Source: an uncultured Selenomonas sp. (GTDB lineage Bacteria > Bacillota > Negativicutes > Selenomonadales > Selenomonadaceae). Taken from it: 37,974 nucleotides of DNA. A model generated the notes under the pieces. It was given only the letters and a program-made list of their open reading frames with translations. It did not search any database and had not been told where the DNA came from. The translations under genes and the position numbers were made by a program. The DNA lies in assembly GCA_900552565.1 (NCBI GenBank), contig USAK01000017.1, positions 1 through 37,974 on the forward strand, given 5' to 3'. Shown in pieces: positions 15,875-25,312 of the stretch. The first letter of the stretch is position 1. The number at the start of each line of letters is the position of its first letter.

Positions 15875-17410
15875 TTACATCGGCAGGAAACGCCATTTGA
15901 CCTTCCATGTATTGTCATGGCCTTCATAGTGCAGAATGAGCTGCGAGCAATGCATATCATGGAACCAGTAATAATCGAATTTCTTCCACGTCTGGTCATC
16001 GACATCATATTTCGTGCCAAAAGCCACACGATTATTGTCATCGATGCGATAGCTGAAGCCTGCCTCAATCTTGCGTGAGTAGCTGTCGTTATCGAAGTCA
16101 AACGGCGAATTCTCTCTATTATTCTTCTGATAACGGTACGCACCGTAGCCCGACCAGCGGTCATCGAAATCCTTTGTAAAGGTCGCATCGTAGTTGAAGC
16201 CATTATAATGGGCATCGTTGTACGATTCGCGCGTGATTTCGTAGCTTGTACTGAGATGAAGCTTCCAGCCGCCCACGATAATGGGGTCGTACCCTAGACC
16301 GAGGGAATACATCTTATGATTACTCTTAACTGTTCCCTGCTTCCAACGGCCGTATTCACCGTTGATGCCGTAGTGAAAATGCGTATTACCAAGGCGTGTA
16401 TTGTACCCCCAAAGCAGCGACGGCTCCTTCTTGATCCAGTTATCATCGCTGTCATCAAAATAACCGTAGGTTACACGCGCATAGCTGCCCGCATTGGCCC
16501 AGCCGGCGTTAAATTCATTGCGCCAATCCTTTTTCGTCGTATAGACGATTTTAGCATTGGCATCAACATTTTTAGCAATGGGCTGTTTGAGGTTCTGACG
16601 AATCCAAAGGCCATTCGTCTTATCATAGCCAATACGTGGGAACCAGTCGGATACGGTTGTATCTTTTTTGAGGTCAACCGTATAGCTTTCCTTAGACAGA
16701 AAGGTTGCTCCCTTGATTTTGAACTTAACATTGTGCATGACCATCTTGTCATTCGGGTAAATCTCAATCTTACGCGCAAAAAGGTTGTAATCCGGATGGA
16801 TGGCACTGCACTTCGTCTTCGTGCCGTCGTAAATGACAATCTTGTCGGGATAGAACTCGAACTTCTTGCCCGTCATGTAGTTATCGGCGACCTTGCCCTT
16901 GGCATTTTCCATCGAACCGGTCTTCATCTTGTAGTTGTAGTTCGTCTCAAAGCCATCGAGCATGACCTCAGTCTGGCCCGGCGTAAACTGCAGCACATGG
17001 CCTTTGCCCGGGATATGGATGCGTTCCTCGATGGTGTTGCCGTCGATGTTCTCGCCCTCGAAGCGGTGCTGGTCGAGCTGTGTAACCTTGACCTTGCCCT
17101 TGGCCGTGAAGTCGCCTGTGGCCTGATTCCATGTGAGGTCATCGCCCTCAAAGGACACCGGTGCGGCTTTTGTCGGGTCAATCGGATAGCGCAGGTGCTT
17201 CGCCATCTCAGCCGTATCAGCGGCGAGCTGCTGCTTCTCTGGATTCGGTTTATTCGCCCTTGCCGCACGGTGCTCGTTTTCAAGGTAATCGAGCAGGCCG
17301 AGGCTTGTATCAGAATCGGAATGATACGTCGCGGCGCTGGCAGTGCCTGCCACAGGCAGAATTAAGGCCGTGACTATCAGACCTGATAAAATCTTCTTCG
17401 TTGATTTCAT
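15875..17410 (-). CDS. lptD: LptD-like outer membrane LPS assembly protein
   Basis: The 511-residue protein has a signal peptide (positive MKSTKK, hydrophobic core, cut after about Ala26). An LptA/OstA-type beta-jellyroll segment spans roughly 85-240 (FTAKGKVKV, HRFEGENI, FARKIEIYPNDKM). A beta-barrel rich in alternating aromatic residues ends in WRFLPM, an outer-membrane C-terminal signature. LptD inserts LPS into the outer leaflet. It is much shorter than the roughly 780 residues of the E. coli protein. Only two cysteines exist in the mature chain: Cys201 in the jellyroll and Cys488 near the barrel end, where LptD carries its interdomain disulfide cysteines. It heads the heptose and heptosyltransferase operon. 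GGAGA lies nine bases before the ATG. Confidence 0.82.
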   Translation of the reverse strand: MKSTKKILSGLIVTALILPVAGTASAATYHSDSDTSLGLLDYLENEHRAARANKPNPEKQQLAADTAEMAKHLRYPIDPTKAAPVSFEGDDLTWNQATGDFTAKGKVKVTQLDQHRFEGENIDGNTIEERIHIPGKGHVLQFTPGQTEVMLDGFETNYNYKMKTGSMENAKGKVADNYMTGKKFEFYPDKIVIYDGTKTKCSAIHPDYNLFARKIEIYPNDKMVMHNVKFKIKGATFLSKESYTVDLKKDTTVSDWFPRIGYDKTNGLWIRQNLKQPIAKNVDANAKIVYTTKKDWRNEFNAGWANAGSYARVTYGYFDDSDDNWIKKEPSLLWGYNTRLGNTHFHYGINGEYGRWKQGTVKSNHKMYSLGLGYDPIIVGGWKLHLSTSYEITRESYNDAHYNGFNYDATFTKDFDDRWSGYGAYRYQKNNRENSPFDFDNDSYSRKIEAGFSYRIDDNNRVAFGTKYDVDDQTWKKFDYYWFHDMHCSQLILHYEGHDNTWKVKWRFLPM

Positions 17411-17434
17411 CCAAAAATATCTCCATTCTATGCA

Positions 17435-17495
17435 TCTATGCGGATTGAAAGACTGCTACCCTTTATAGTACATCATCCCCGCCATGAGCGCAAAT
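17435..17495 (-). promoter_or_regulatory. Possible promoter region of the lptD-heptose operon
   Basis: In the 103-base gap between larE and lptD the minus strand carries TTGCGC, 17 bases, then TACTAT, followed by AAAGGG, some 60 bases before the lptD ATG. The -35 match is poor. No clear terminator with a T run separates larE from lptD, so read-through from fbp-larE is also possible. Confidence 0.35.
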
Positions 17496-17513
17496 CCTGC
17501 GCGGGGCAGCGTC

Positions 17514-18353
17514 TCACTGTTTTGGGGCGATGGTCTCATTGAGGCTGCCCGTACGGTAGCCCAGAAGGTCGAGGGCTGTATAGGCAAAGCCGAGCTTGCG
17601 GAAATATGCAGCCGTCTTCTCGCGCAGGCTCTCATCGAGCATGCGCGGAATATCTGAGGGCAGGAGCTCGATGCGCGCGATATTTCCATGGGCGCGCACG
17701 CGCAGCTGACGGAAGCCCCTGTCCATGAGGAATTCTTCCGCGAGGTTCACGCGGTCAAGCCCCTCTGGCGTCAGCTCCGTGCCATACGGGAAACGCGAAG
17801 CGAGGCAGGCAAAGGATGGCTTATCCCAGGTCGGCAAGCCAAGGGCCTTGGAAAGGTCGCGGATATCCTGCTTATAGAGGCCCGCCTCATGCAGAGGACT
17901 CACGATGCCGAGTTCCCTGAGGGCGCGGTGCCCTGGGCGGTAATCGCCGTCATCATCGAGATTCGAGCCATCGACAACACAGGCAAGACCCTTCTCGGCC
18001 GCGATTTCCTTCATATGAGAGAAAAGTGCGTGCTTGCAGTAGTAGCAGCGGTTCTCGGGGTTCTCCTTAACGTGCGGCACCGTGAGAATGGGGAACGGCA
18101 CGACGTGGTGCTCGATGCCCTCTTTGGCGCAGAAGGCTTTTGCCTCATCAACATCGCGCTGCGGCACAAAGTCCGACGCCGCCGTGAAAGCCACGGCCTT
18201 GGCACCGAGCGTGTCATGCGCCGCTTTGACAAGGAATGTCGAGTCGACGCCGCTCGAAAACGCGACAGCGACACTGCCGAGTTTTTGCAGGATGCCCTGC
18301 AGTTTTTCGTATTTGGCCATAAGCGGGGCAGGAATAGAAGCTTGCTTCATCAT
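17514..18353 (-). CDS. larE: ATP-dependent sacrificial sulfur transferase LarE
   Basis: The 279-residue protein has the PP-loop AVAFSSGVDST, NRCYYCKHALF, VVDGSNLDDDGDYRPG and KPSFACLASRFPYG. This is the order found in LarE, which adenylates and then thiolates the pyridinium carboxylates of the nickel-pincer cofactor used by lactate racemase LarA and relatives. The Cys in PSFACLAS matches the sacrificial sulfur donor of Lactobacillus LarE. With the CxxC pair there are three cysteines, which in some LarE proteins bind an iron-sulfur cluster. The frame opens at a GTG (18362), but AAAGGTG lies six bases before the ATG at 18353, which is preferred. larB, larC and larA are not in the window. It starts about 50 bases after fbp. 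Confidence 0.92.
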   Translation of the reverse strand: MMKQASIPAPLMAKYEKLQGILQKLGSVAVAFSSGVDSTFLVKAAHDTLGAKAVAFTAASDFVPQRDVDEAKAFCAKEGIEHHVVPFPILTVPHVKENPENRCYYCKHALFSHMKEIAAEKGLACVVDGSNLDDDGDYRPGHRALRELGIVSPLHEAGLYKQDIRDLSKALGLPTWDKPSFACLASRFPYGTELTPEGLDRVNLAEEFLMDRGFRQLRVRAHGNIARIELLPSDIPRMLDESLREKTAAYFRKLGFAYTALDLLGYRTGSLNETIAPKQ

Positions 18354-18403
18354 GGGAGTCACCTTTCAAAATTGGATATGCAGATTATTAATGTAAGGAA
18401 ATT

Positions 18404-20314
18404 TCAGGCCTGCGGTTTCAGGAGACCGTTCTGATAGGCCAGCAGCAGATTGTAGAGGTCCGTAATCTCGTCCTGAATCTCGCGGCCCTGGTCGGTATCG
18501 CCGACGGTATTATGGCACGACTGCAGCTCGATGGTCTCGGATACGGACTCGATATCGTGATTGGCCTTGAGGGCCTCGCGGACATCGGCAATGCGCTGAT
18601 GCTGCAAGAGGCGCAGGCCGCGGGAATTGGAAATCAGTGTGTAGCCTGAAATGCCGGTCTTCTTATGATAGGCACGGCAGAAGCCGCCGTCGATGATGAT
18701 GGCCTTGCCGTCGGCCTTGACCGGCGTCTCGCCCTTTTTAACTTTGACCGGTACATGGCCGTTGATAATGTGGCCGCGCTTCGGGTCAAGCCCGAATTCC
18801 GCGAGGATGCGCTCGCAGCAGGATACATCATCGATATAGCGGTAATACGGGTCGGACGGCTCCTTCCACGTGCTCTCGTCAGGAATCAGCGCGCGTTCAA
18901 ACGTCTTGAACTCACGGCCCGACGTCGGCGACAGCCGGCCGCACCAGAGGAAATACATGAAGTCAAGGGCCTGCGGCGTGCCGTGCAGCCATGCCTCCCG
19001 CGCTTTTCGCTCGCAGAAGTCAAACCATCTGCGGCCGCGGTACTCCTTGCCGTCAAAGCGAATGGTGCGGAAGCTGCCGTCCTCGTTCAAGGGCACGCAG
19101 CCATGGAACAGCAGATTGCCGTTGAAGCACGTGTAGAGATTGCCCTTTTGGTAGAGGTAGTCGACATGGCGGTGCAGCACGGTGCTCTCGAGGAAATACG
19201 AGCGCAGGTCGTCGATGATTTCCTGCTCGGCGGCCGTCAGTTCATAGACGTCCTCGCTCGACTCATCGATGGTCGGGAAATACGCGCTTTCAAGTTCGTA
19301 GCGTTTGCCGTCGCCGAGTGTCGCGTACGACGAACGGAAGTCGATATGGTCGAGCAGACGGCGGCTCTGCATCTGAAATTCCGGATTGCGCGCGATGAGC
19401 TGGCCTTCGAGCTTAAACATCATCATCGTGATGGCGCGTTCCGCGGCCTTTAAAGGCGCTTCGTCCGGATAGATATGCGAGGCAAACGTCGTAAGCGGCC
19501 GCAGGCTGATGCCATAACCGCGTTCAAGCACGTCCGTATTGTGATAGCGCAGGGAGTTGCGCACGACCGTGGCAATGCAGGCCTCGCTGCCGAGAGCCGC
19601 GCCCATCCAGAGGACATCGTGATTGCCCCACTGGATGTCGACCGACGGGTGCTTCATGAGCAGATGGAGGATAGCGTCAGGGCGGTTGCCGCGGTCAAAA
19701 AAGTCACCGACGATGTGCAGCCGGTCGACGGCCAGCCGTTTGACGAGGACCGTGAAGGCCTCGATAAAATCAGCGCCGCTGTCAATCTGCACGATGGTAT
19801 TGAGGAGTTTCTTGAGGTAGATAAACTGGGCCTGGTCGGCTTCCGGCCGCGTATTCATGAGCTCGACGATGATGGAAGTATAGCGGTCAGGGATGAAGCC
19901 GCTGACTTTTGAAGCCGGATACTTGTAGCTCATGAGTTTGACGAGCTCTAAAAGGCGTGAGAGATTTTCGCGGTACCAGGCCGGCGTCGCGCGGCGTTCC
20001 TCGCGCATCTGGTCGATTTTTTCTTTGGGGTAATAAATCAGCGTACAGAACTCGGCCTTTTCTTCCTCGGTCAGCCGTGCGCCGAAGACATAGTCAACTT
20101 TCTCGCGGATGACGCCGGAGCAGTTATTGAGAATATGAAAAAACGAGGCGTATTCGCCGTGCAGGTCGCTCATGAAATGCTCGATGCCTTTTGGCAGCGA
20201 AAGATACGACTGCAGATAAATGAGTTTTTCGTAAACGGATTCCTTTGTCGGGTACTTTTCTGCCATGAGGCGCAGAATCTTGCTGGTCTTTTTCGTGCTG
20301 CTGTAAGACGTCAT
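18404..20314 (-). CDS. fbp: Fructose-1,6-bisphosphatase, class III
   Basis: The 636-residue protein has the size and metallophosphoesterase motifs of the Firmicutes-type class III enzyme: MSDLHGEYASF, VGDFFDRGNRPD, WGNHDVLWMGA and, near the C-terminus, INGHVPVKVKKGE and IIDGGFCRAYHKKTG. It hydrolyses fructose 1,6-bisphosphate to fructose 6-phosphate in gluconeogenesis. That also feeds sedoheptulose 7-phosphate, the heptose precursor, through the pentose phosphate reactions. A strong ribosome site (GGAAGGGG) precedes the ATG. It lies between the YdjM-like gene (51-base gap) and larE on the same strand, so these genes may share a transcript. Confidence 0.96.
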   Translation of the reverse strand: MTSYSSTKKTSKILRLMAEKYPTKESVYEKLIYLQSYLSLPKGIEHFMSDLHGEYASFFHILNNCSGVIREKVDYVFGARLTEEEKAEFCTLIYYPKEKIDQMREERRATPAWYRENLSRLLELVKLMSYKYPASKVSGFIPDRYTSIIVELMNTRPEADQAQFIYLKKLLNTIVQIDSGADFIEAFTVLVKRLAVDRLHIVGDFFDRGNRPDAILHLLMKHPSVDIQWGNHDVLWMGAALGSEACIATVVRNSLRYHNTDVLERGYGISLRPLTTFASHIYPDEAPLKAAERAITMMMFKLEGQLIARNPEFQMQSRRLLDHIDFRSSYATLGDGKRYELESAYFPTIDESSEDVYELTAAEQEIIDDLRSYFLESTVLHRHVDYLYQKGNLYTCFNGNLLFHGCVPLNEDGSFRTIRFDGKEYRGRRWFDFCERKAREAWLHGTPQALDFMYFLWCGRLSPTSGREFKTFERALIPDESTWKEPSDPYYRYIDDVSCCERILAEFGLDPKRGHIINGHVPVKVKKGETPVKADGKAIIIDGGFCRAYHKKTGISGYTLISNSRGLRLLQHQRIADVREALKANHDIESVSETIELQSCHNTVGDTDQGREIQDEITDLYNLLLAYQNGLLKPQA

Positions 20315-20365
20315 CTAAACTTCCCCTTCCCAGATACATAAATCCCCAGATTTCTCAACTATATT

Positions 20366-20827
20366 CTACTGCAAAAAAGAAAAATGCGTGCGCAGGCCGT
20401 AGCAGAGCAGCACGGCCGCAATTGTAAAGAGGTACTCCGTGACAGAACCGACTTTGAAAAGCCGGATGCCGACTTTATGATAAGGTGTCAAAAACGGCAC
20501 CTTGCCGCAGACAGCATCTTCGGCGATGTGCAGCAGCGCCCCGATGCAGATATACGTGCCAATGGTCACGAGGTCCGCCGTGGGCAGCGAAGTCAGCTGC
20601 ATTTCTTCCAGATGGCTCAGAAAAAAAATGATGCCAAGATAAAGCACGGGCCAGTGCGACCAGCCGCGGTGACGGCTGCGCCAGCTCCAGTAATTCCCCG
20701 CTCTCGGACTGCCCTCGACTTTATCCGGGAATATCGCTCCGGCCATACTGTAAACGGTCAGCAGCAAATCATCCGTCGCTGCATAGACAATGACCCCTGT
20801 CAGGACCTGATGGTCGACCCATTTCAT
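20366..20827 (-). CDS. YdjM/DUF457-type membrane protein
   Basis: The 153-residue protein has three or four hydrophobic segments and the conserved polar motifs of the YdjM-like membrane-bound metal-dependent hydrolase group: AGAIFPDKVEG, SRHRGWSHWP (His pair) and GALLHIAEDAV followed by KVPFLTPY. These His and Asp residues probably bind metal at the membrane face; the substrate is unknown. The frame extends another 94 codons upstream, but that stretch is not family-like and overlaps the divergent promoter. The ATG at 20827, preceded by GGGGGAA, gives the normal start. It is the first gene of the minus-strand run leading into fbp. Confidence 0.75.
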   Translation of the reverse strand: MKWVDHQVLTGVIVYAATDDLLLTVYSMAGAIFPDKVEGSPRAGNYWSWRSRHRGWSHWPVLYLGIIFFLSHLEEMQLTSLPTADLVTIGTYICIGALLHIAEDAVCGKVPFLTPYHKVGIRLFKVGSVTEYLFTIAAVLLCYGLRTHFSFLQ

Positions 20828-20919
20828 AAAAAGAGATTCCCCCAACACACACAAACACACGCTCCTACCTTCTATTTTAACAGATATCTTGTGGAAAACA
20901 TATGAGGCGCCGTGATTTT

Positions 20920-20949
20920 TTGGACGAGTGCGGCCGACTATAGTATAAT
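20920..20949 (+). promoter_or_regulatory. Sigma-70 promoter for the DUF2939-like gene
   Basis: TTGGAC at 20920-20925 and TATAAT at 20944-20949 are separated by 18 bases. The start codon follows at 20990 with AAAAGGA upstream. Confidence 0.6.
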
Positions 20950-20989
20950 GAAAGAAATACCTTACTTCGTCAGAAAAGGATGTACATAC

Positions 20990-22090
20990 ATGGATGACTA
21001 TACTTGGGAAAAAAATATACGCAGACGCCGCATCAGGAGACGGCGGCAGGCCCTGATGTTTATCATCGTACTGATTATCGTCAGTGCCGCCGGGCTCTTC
21101 TGGCATCACTACACCGAGCAGCGTTCACCGGAATACGCGCTTGAACAGGCTGTCGACGCCGTGAATAAGAAAGATGCCGACATGTTCCGCCGCTATGTCA
21201 ATCTCGACCTCGTGACCTCGCGTGCCTACGACGACCTCACGGCCGACCTCTTTGCCTACGACGCAACGCTGACCGCCACGAGCAAATCGGCGTACGAAAA
21301 ATTCTACATCACCATCAAGCCGCAGCTCACGAGCGGCACGCAGGATACGATTCTCAGACGCGTGAGCTCCGGCGAATGGAGCCTGCCCGACGGCACGGAC
21401 ATCCTCAAGGGCCGCCAGCTCGGCATCGACTACGAACGTTTTCTCGCGCGCAGCCAGATGCGCAATACTTCATTCGTCAGCATCGGCAAAATCTCGCGCG
21501 ACGGCACGACAGCCACGGCCGAAATCAACATCAAGGACGACTGGACCCAGACGCCCTTCACGCTTGAAGTGGCTATGGAACAGGCCAACGACGGCCATTG
21601 GCAGGTCACCTACCTCAAGAATTACCGCGCCTACCTCGATGCCATCACGCCGCTGCACAATGAGGACATCGCCAAATACATCGATGCCACCAAGAATATT
21701 GTCGCTGCTTACAATCAAAAACTCGATGCCTGCAAGCTGCGCTTTGGCAGCCTGACAAAGTCGGGCACGGGGAATCTTTCCGCCGAGCAGAAAGCGGGGC
21801 TCAAAGCGCTGATTGAGCAGGAAGTCATCCCCGACCTGCAGGCACGCCAGAAAGAACTCGATGCCGTCGAGGTCCCTGCCGGCGCCCGCTACCTTGCCGA
21901 CCAGCGCGAGCAGGCCACAAATCTGACGCTGGAATCCTGGAATCACTTCCTCAAAGGACTCGAGACCGACGACCCCGATGAATTCTCACAGGCGGAGACT
22001 CTCAACAAACAGGAGCTCGCCGTCGACCTGCGCGTCGACGACATCATCCGCCACACCGCCGTCAGCCGCAGCATCCCCAATCTCCCTTAA
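20990..22090 (+). CDS. Membrane-anchored extracytoplasmic protein, DUF2939-like
   Basis: The 366-residue protein has a very basic N-terminus (RRRRIRRRRQ) followed by one membrane segment at about residues 23-41, so the rest should lie outside the cytoplasm. Residues 47-85 (YALEQAVDAVNKKDADMFRRYV) look like the DUF2939 pattern in which a repeated charged helix precedes a domain for unknown ligands. The remainder is alpha/beta, ends in long acidic helices and contains no catalytic motif. The frame is open from 20912, but the promoter lies inside that stretch, so the ATG at 20990 is chosen. Function unknown. It is a single-gene unit closed by a strong terminator. Confidence 0.7.
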   Translation: MDDYTWEKNIRRRRIRRRRQALMFIIVLIIVSAAGLFWHHYTEQRSPEYALEQAVDAVNKKDADMFRRYVNLDLVTSRAYDDLTADLFAYDATLTATSKSAYEKFYITIKPQLTSGTQDTILRRVSSGEWSLPDGTDILKGRQLGIDYERFLARSQMRNTSFVSIGKISRDGTTATAEINIKDDWTQTPFTLEVAMEQANDGHWQVTYLKNYRAYLDAITPLHNEDIAKYIDATKNIVAAYNQKLDACKLRFGSLTKSGTGNLSAEQKAGLKALIEQEVIPDLQARQKELDAVEVPAGARYLADQREQATNLTLESWNHFLKGLETDDPDEFSQAETLNKQELAVDLRVDDIIRHTAVSRSIPNLP

Positions 22091-22129
22091 AATTAATCTA
22101 TTATACCGTCTTACCTATTATAGACATAA

Positions 22130-22167
22130 GAAACGACCATCGCTCATCGAACGATGGTCGTTTCTTA
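22130..22167. terminator. Strong bidirectional terminator
   Basis: A perfect 13-pair stem (22130-22142 with 22152-22164) around a nine-base loop sits between convergent genes. On the plus strand TTATT follows the stem, and on the minus strand a T-containing run follows. It ends the DUF2939-like gene and may also stop RND transcripts. Confidence 0.85.
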
Positions 22168-22267
22168 TTGCGATTGCAACATCCTTATCCGAAAGAATGA
22201 GTCCTGCGGACGTACCTGAGGCCGAAATATATCCCCCCGGCCCCTTGCAAAACCTAACTCTAGGTCC

Positions 22268-25200
22268 TCATTCTTTATGGATTTTGTACATGGCAACGTA
22301 CATCGTTGGCAGAACCAACAAAGTCAGAACCGTTGCTACAAGAAGTCCGCTGGCGATGGCCACGGCCATTGGCCCCCAGAAGGTGCTCTTCATCAAGGGC
22401 AGCATGCCGAGGATGGCGGCAGCGGCAGTCAGCATAATCGGACGGAAGCGCAGTACGGCGGAATCGACGACGGCATCCCATGGTTTTTCGCCTTCGGCCA
22501 GATGTTTTTGAATCTGGTCGATGAGGATGACCGAGTTGCGGATAATCATGCCGGAGAGCGCGAGCACGCCGAGGATGGCGACAAAGCCCATGGCCTTATC
22601 GAGCAGCAGCATGCCGGCCGTCACGCCGATAATGCCGAGCGGCGCCGTGAGAATGGTCAGTACCATATCCTTGAAGCTGCGCAGCTGGAACATCAGAAGC
22701 GTCATGATGAGGAAAATCATCACTGGAATCGGCTTGACGAGGAAGCCGACGGACTTGTTGCTGTCCTCGAGCGTGCCGGCTTCTTCAATCGAGCAGCCAA
22801 GCGGCAGATTGTCGCGAATCTCTTTTGTCGCTGCATAGGCTTTGCTCGTCGCATCGTTGGCCGTGCCCGAATGGACATCGGCGCTGACGGTCACGGTCGG
22901 CATAAGGTCATAGCGTTTGATGAGGCCGTCTTCGGCGTCATAGGAAATCTTGGCAATCTGGCCGAGTGTCACGTAGCCGGCCGAGCCGAGGTAAATCGGC
23001 AGATTCTCGAGTTCCGCGAGATTCTGGCGGTCGGCAGAGGCCAGGCGCAGGTCGATGTCGATTGTGCGGTCGCCCGTATAAAACTCCGCGGCCTTGGCAC
23101 CGGTGATTTCTGTATAGAGCGTCTGCGAAACAGCCTGACTCGTCACGCCCATGGAACGCAGCTTATCCTGGTCGAGTTCAAGGTGTACGACCTTGCTCTT
23201 TTCGCCCCAGTCATACTGGATATTGTAATTATTCGGGTCCGCAGCGAGGATATCCGCAACTTGTGCCGCGGTCTTCTTCGCCTGCTCGACGGTATAACCG
23301 GAAACGCGCAGCATGACGGGATGGTCCGCCGGCGGGCCCGTCTGGATGAATTGGATATTGCCGCTGACATCGGAAAATTCCCCGTCAAAGGCATCCTGCA
23401 GGTCTTTTGCCAGAGCTTCGCGCGAAGCCGTATCTTTCGCGACGATGACAAACTGCGAGCAGTTGTCAGCCGAGGCCTTCGGGTCAACGGTCAGCACAAA
23501 ACGCGGTGCGTACTGGCCGACGTAATAGGAATAGTTCGTGAGTTTATCCTGACGTTCCTGCAAAAATGACGACATTCGGTCGCAGACTTCCTGCGAAGCT
23601 GCCATCGAGGAGCCTTCCGGAAGTTTGAGCTCAACGAGAATTTCCGGCCTCAAGGATGGTGGGAAGAATTCCTGCTTGATGAATTTCATCATGAAAAGCG
23701 AGACGGCAAAGACGCAGGCCGTCGCAATAAGTACCACTTTGCGGTGCGTCAGGAAGAGATTGAGCACTTTGCGGAAGTACGTGTAAAAACGGCTCTGGTA
23801 CGGGTCAATCTTGCCCTCGGCATCTTTCTTGACTTCGACGCGGATGAGATAATAGCCGTAAAGCGGCGCGACCATGACCGAGACAATCCACGACAGCAGC
23901 AGGGCCGTCGCGATGACCGGGAACAAGGCGCTGCAGAATTCGCTGGCCATGCCTTTAGCAAAAGCAACAGGGATAAAGCCGCAGCACGTAATCAATGTAC
24001 CCGTGAGCATCGGCTTGGCCGTGGCCCTGAAGGCATAGCAGGCTGCGTCGAAGCGATTGAGTCCCATCTCGAGCTTAACGCTCATCATCTCAACGGCGAT
24101 GATGGCATCATCGACAAGCAGGCCCAATGCGATAATCAAAGAGCCTAATGAGACTTTGTGCAGGTCGATGCCAGCTGCGTACATGACGACAAAGACGCCG
24201 CAGAGTACGAGCGGGATGCAGCCCGCGACAACGAGGCCCGTACGAAAACCGAGGGACAGGAAGCTCACAGCCAGGACAATGACGATAGCTTCAAACAGCG
24301 TCTTGACGAAGTCATGGATGGATTCGTTGACAACGCTCGGCTGGTCGGAGACCTGATGAATCTCAAGGCCTACTGGCATATCTTGCTGAATCTTGCCCAT
24401 CAGGGATTTGAGGTCGTCGCCGAGCTTCAGGATATTGCCGCCGTCTTCCATCGATACGGCAATGCCGATAGCCGGTTCGCCGTTAAAGTACATCTTCGGC
24501 GCGGCCGGTTCCTCGTAGCGGCGTTCGACCTTGGCGATATCGCCGAGACGCAGGACCTTGCCGCCCGCGTTGATTGGCATCTGGCGGATGGCGTCAATAT
24601 CATCGAACTGGCCCGAAACGCGCACATAGACATTATCCGTCTGCGTCTCGACCATGCCTGTGGCCGTCATGTCGTTCTGCTGTGCCAGCGCATTCGTGAT
24701 GGTCTGCGGGCTGATGCCAAGCTCCGCGAGCTTCGCGCGGTCCATCTCGATGTAGACCTTCTCTTCCTGCTCGCCAATGAGTTCGACCTTCTGGACACTC
24801 GGGACATTGAGGAGCAGCCGTCTCGTCTTTTCGGCCTGCTGGCGCATCTCTTCATACGAGTAGCCATCGCCCGTCACAGCATAGACAGAGCCGTAGACAT
24901 CATCAAAGCGGTCGTTGTAATACGGGCCGTAGACGCCCTGCGGCAGGTCGACTTTTTCATCTTCGCAGAGATTGCGCACGTCCTTCCAAGTCTCGCGGAC
25001 CTGGCTCTTGTCGACTTCATCACTGAGCTCGACATAGATGACTGTCTGGCCGTCGCGCGTCTCACTCTTGATATTATCGAGTCCGCGCGTGTCCTGCAGC
25101 TTTTTCTCGAGCTTATCCGTGACCTGCTCCTGCATTTCCTGTGCCGTGGCTCCCGGCCAGGCGGCAGAAATGACCATCTGGCGAATCGTGAACTGCGGGT

Positions 25201-25312
25201 CTTCCATGCGTCCTAATTTATTGTAGGCAAAAATACCGCCAATCGCCGTGACGATGATGAAATACCAGACGAGCACGCGGTTCTTCAGCGAGATTTCGGT
25301 TAAATTCCTCAT
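22268..25312 (-). CDS. RND family efflux pump, permease subunit (AcrB/TriC-like)
   Basis: The 1014-residue protein has the RND layout: TM1 near residues 12-30, the periplasmic PN/PC subdomains, a cluster of membrane segments from about 337, and the second half repeating the pattern. The motif GRMEDPQFTIRQMVISAAWPG is typical of the TriC-like branch of HAE-type pumps. The proton-relay Asp pair is present as Asp401-Asp402 in LGLLVDDAIIAVEM. It pumps drugs, detergents or lipids across the envelope using proton influx, with the adaptor encoded upstream (overlap of four bases, ATGA). No outer membrane TolC-type gene is present in the window. Substrates cannot be predicted. Confidence 0.95.
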   Translation of the reverse strand: MRNLTEISLKNRVLVWYFIIVTAIGGIFAYNKLGRMEDPQFTIRQMVISAAWPGATAQEMQEQVTDKLEKKLQDTRGLDNIKSETRDGQTVIYVELSDEVDKSQVRETWKDVRNLCEDEKVDLPQGVYGPYYNDRFDDVYGSVYAVTGDGYSYEEMRQQAEKTRRLLLNVPSVQKVELIGEQEEKVYIEMDRAKLAELGISPQTITNALAQQNDMTATGMVETQTDNVYVRVSGQFDDIDAIRQMPINAGGKVLRLGDIAKVERRYEEPAAPKMYFNGEPAIGIAVSMEDGGNILKLGDDLKSLMGKIQQDMPVGLEIHQVSDQPSVVNESIHDFVKTLFEAIVIVLAVSFLSLGFRTGLVVAGCIPLVLCGVFVVMYAAGIDLHKVSLGSLIIALGLLVDDAIIAVEMMSVKLEMGLNRFDAACYAFRATAKPMLTGTLITCCGFIPVAFAKGMASEFCSALFPVIATALLLSWIVSVMVAPLYGYYLIRVEVKKDAEGKIDPYQSRFYTYFRKVLNLFLTHRKVVLIATACVFAVSLFMMKFIKQEFFPPSLRPEILVELKLPEGSSMAASQEVCDRMSSFLQERQDKLTNYSYYVGQYAPRFVLTVDPKASADNCSQFVIVAKDTASREALAKDLQDAFDGEFSDVSGNIQFIQTGPPADHPVMLRVSGYTVEQAKKTAAQVADILAADPNNYNIQYDWGEKSKVVHLELDQDKLRSMGVTSQAVSQTLYTEITGAKAAEFYTGDRTIDIDLRLASADRQNLAELENLPIYLGSAGYVTLGQIAKISYDAEDGLIKRYDLMPTVTVSADVHSGTANDATSKAYAATKEIRDNLPLGCSIEEAGTLEDSNKSVGFLVKPIPVMIFLIMTLLMFQLRSFKDMVLTILTAPLGIIGVTAGMLLLDKAMGFVAILGVLALSGMIIRNSVILIDQIQKHLAEGEKPWDAVVDSAVLRFRPIMLTAAAAILGMLPLMKSTFWGPMAVAIASGLLVATVLTLLVLPTMYVAMYKIHKE

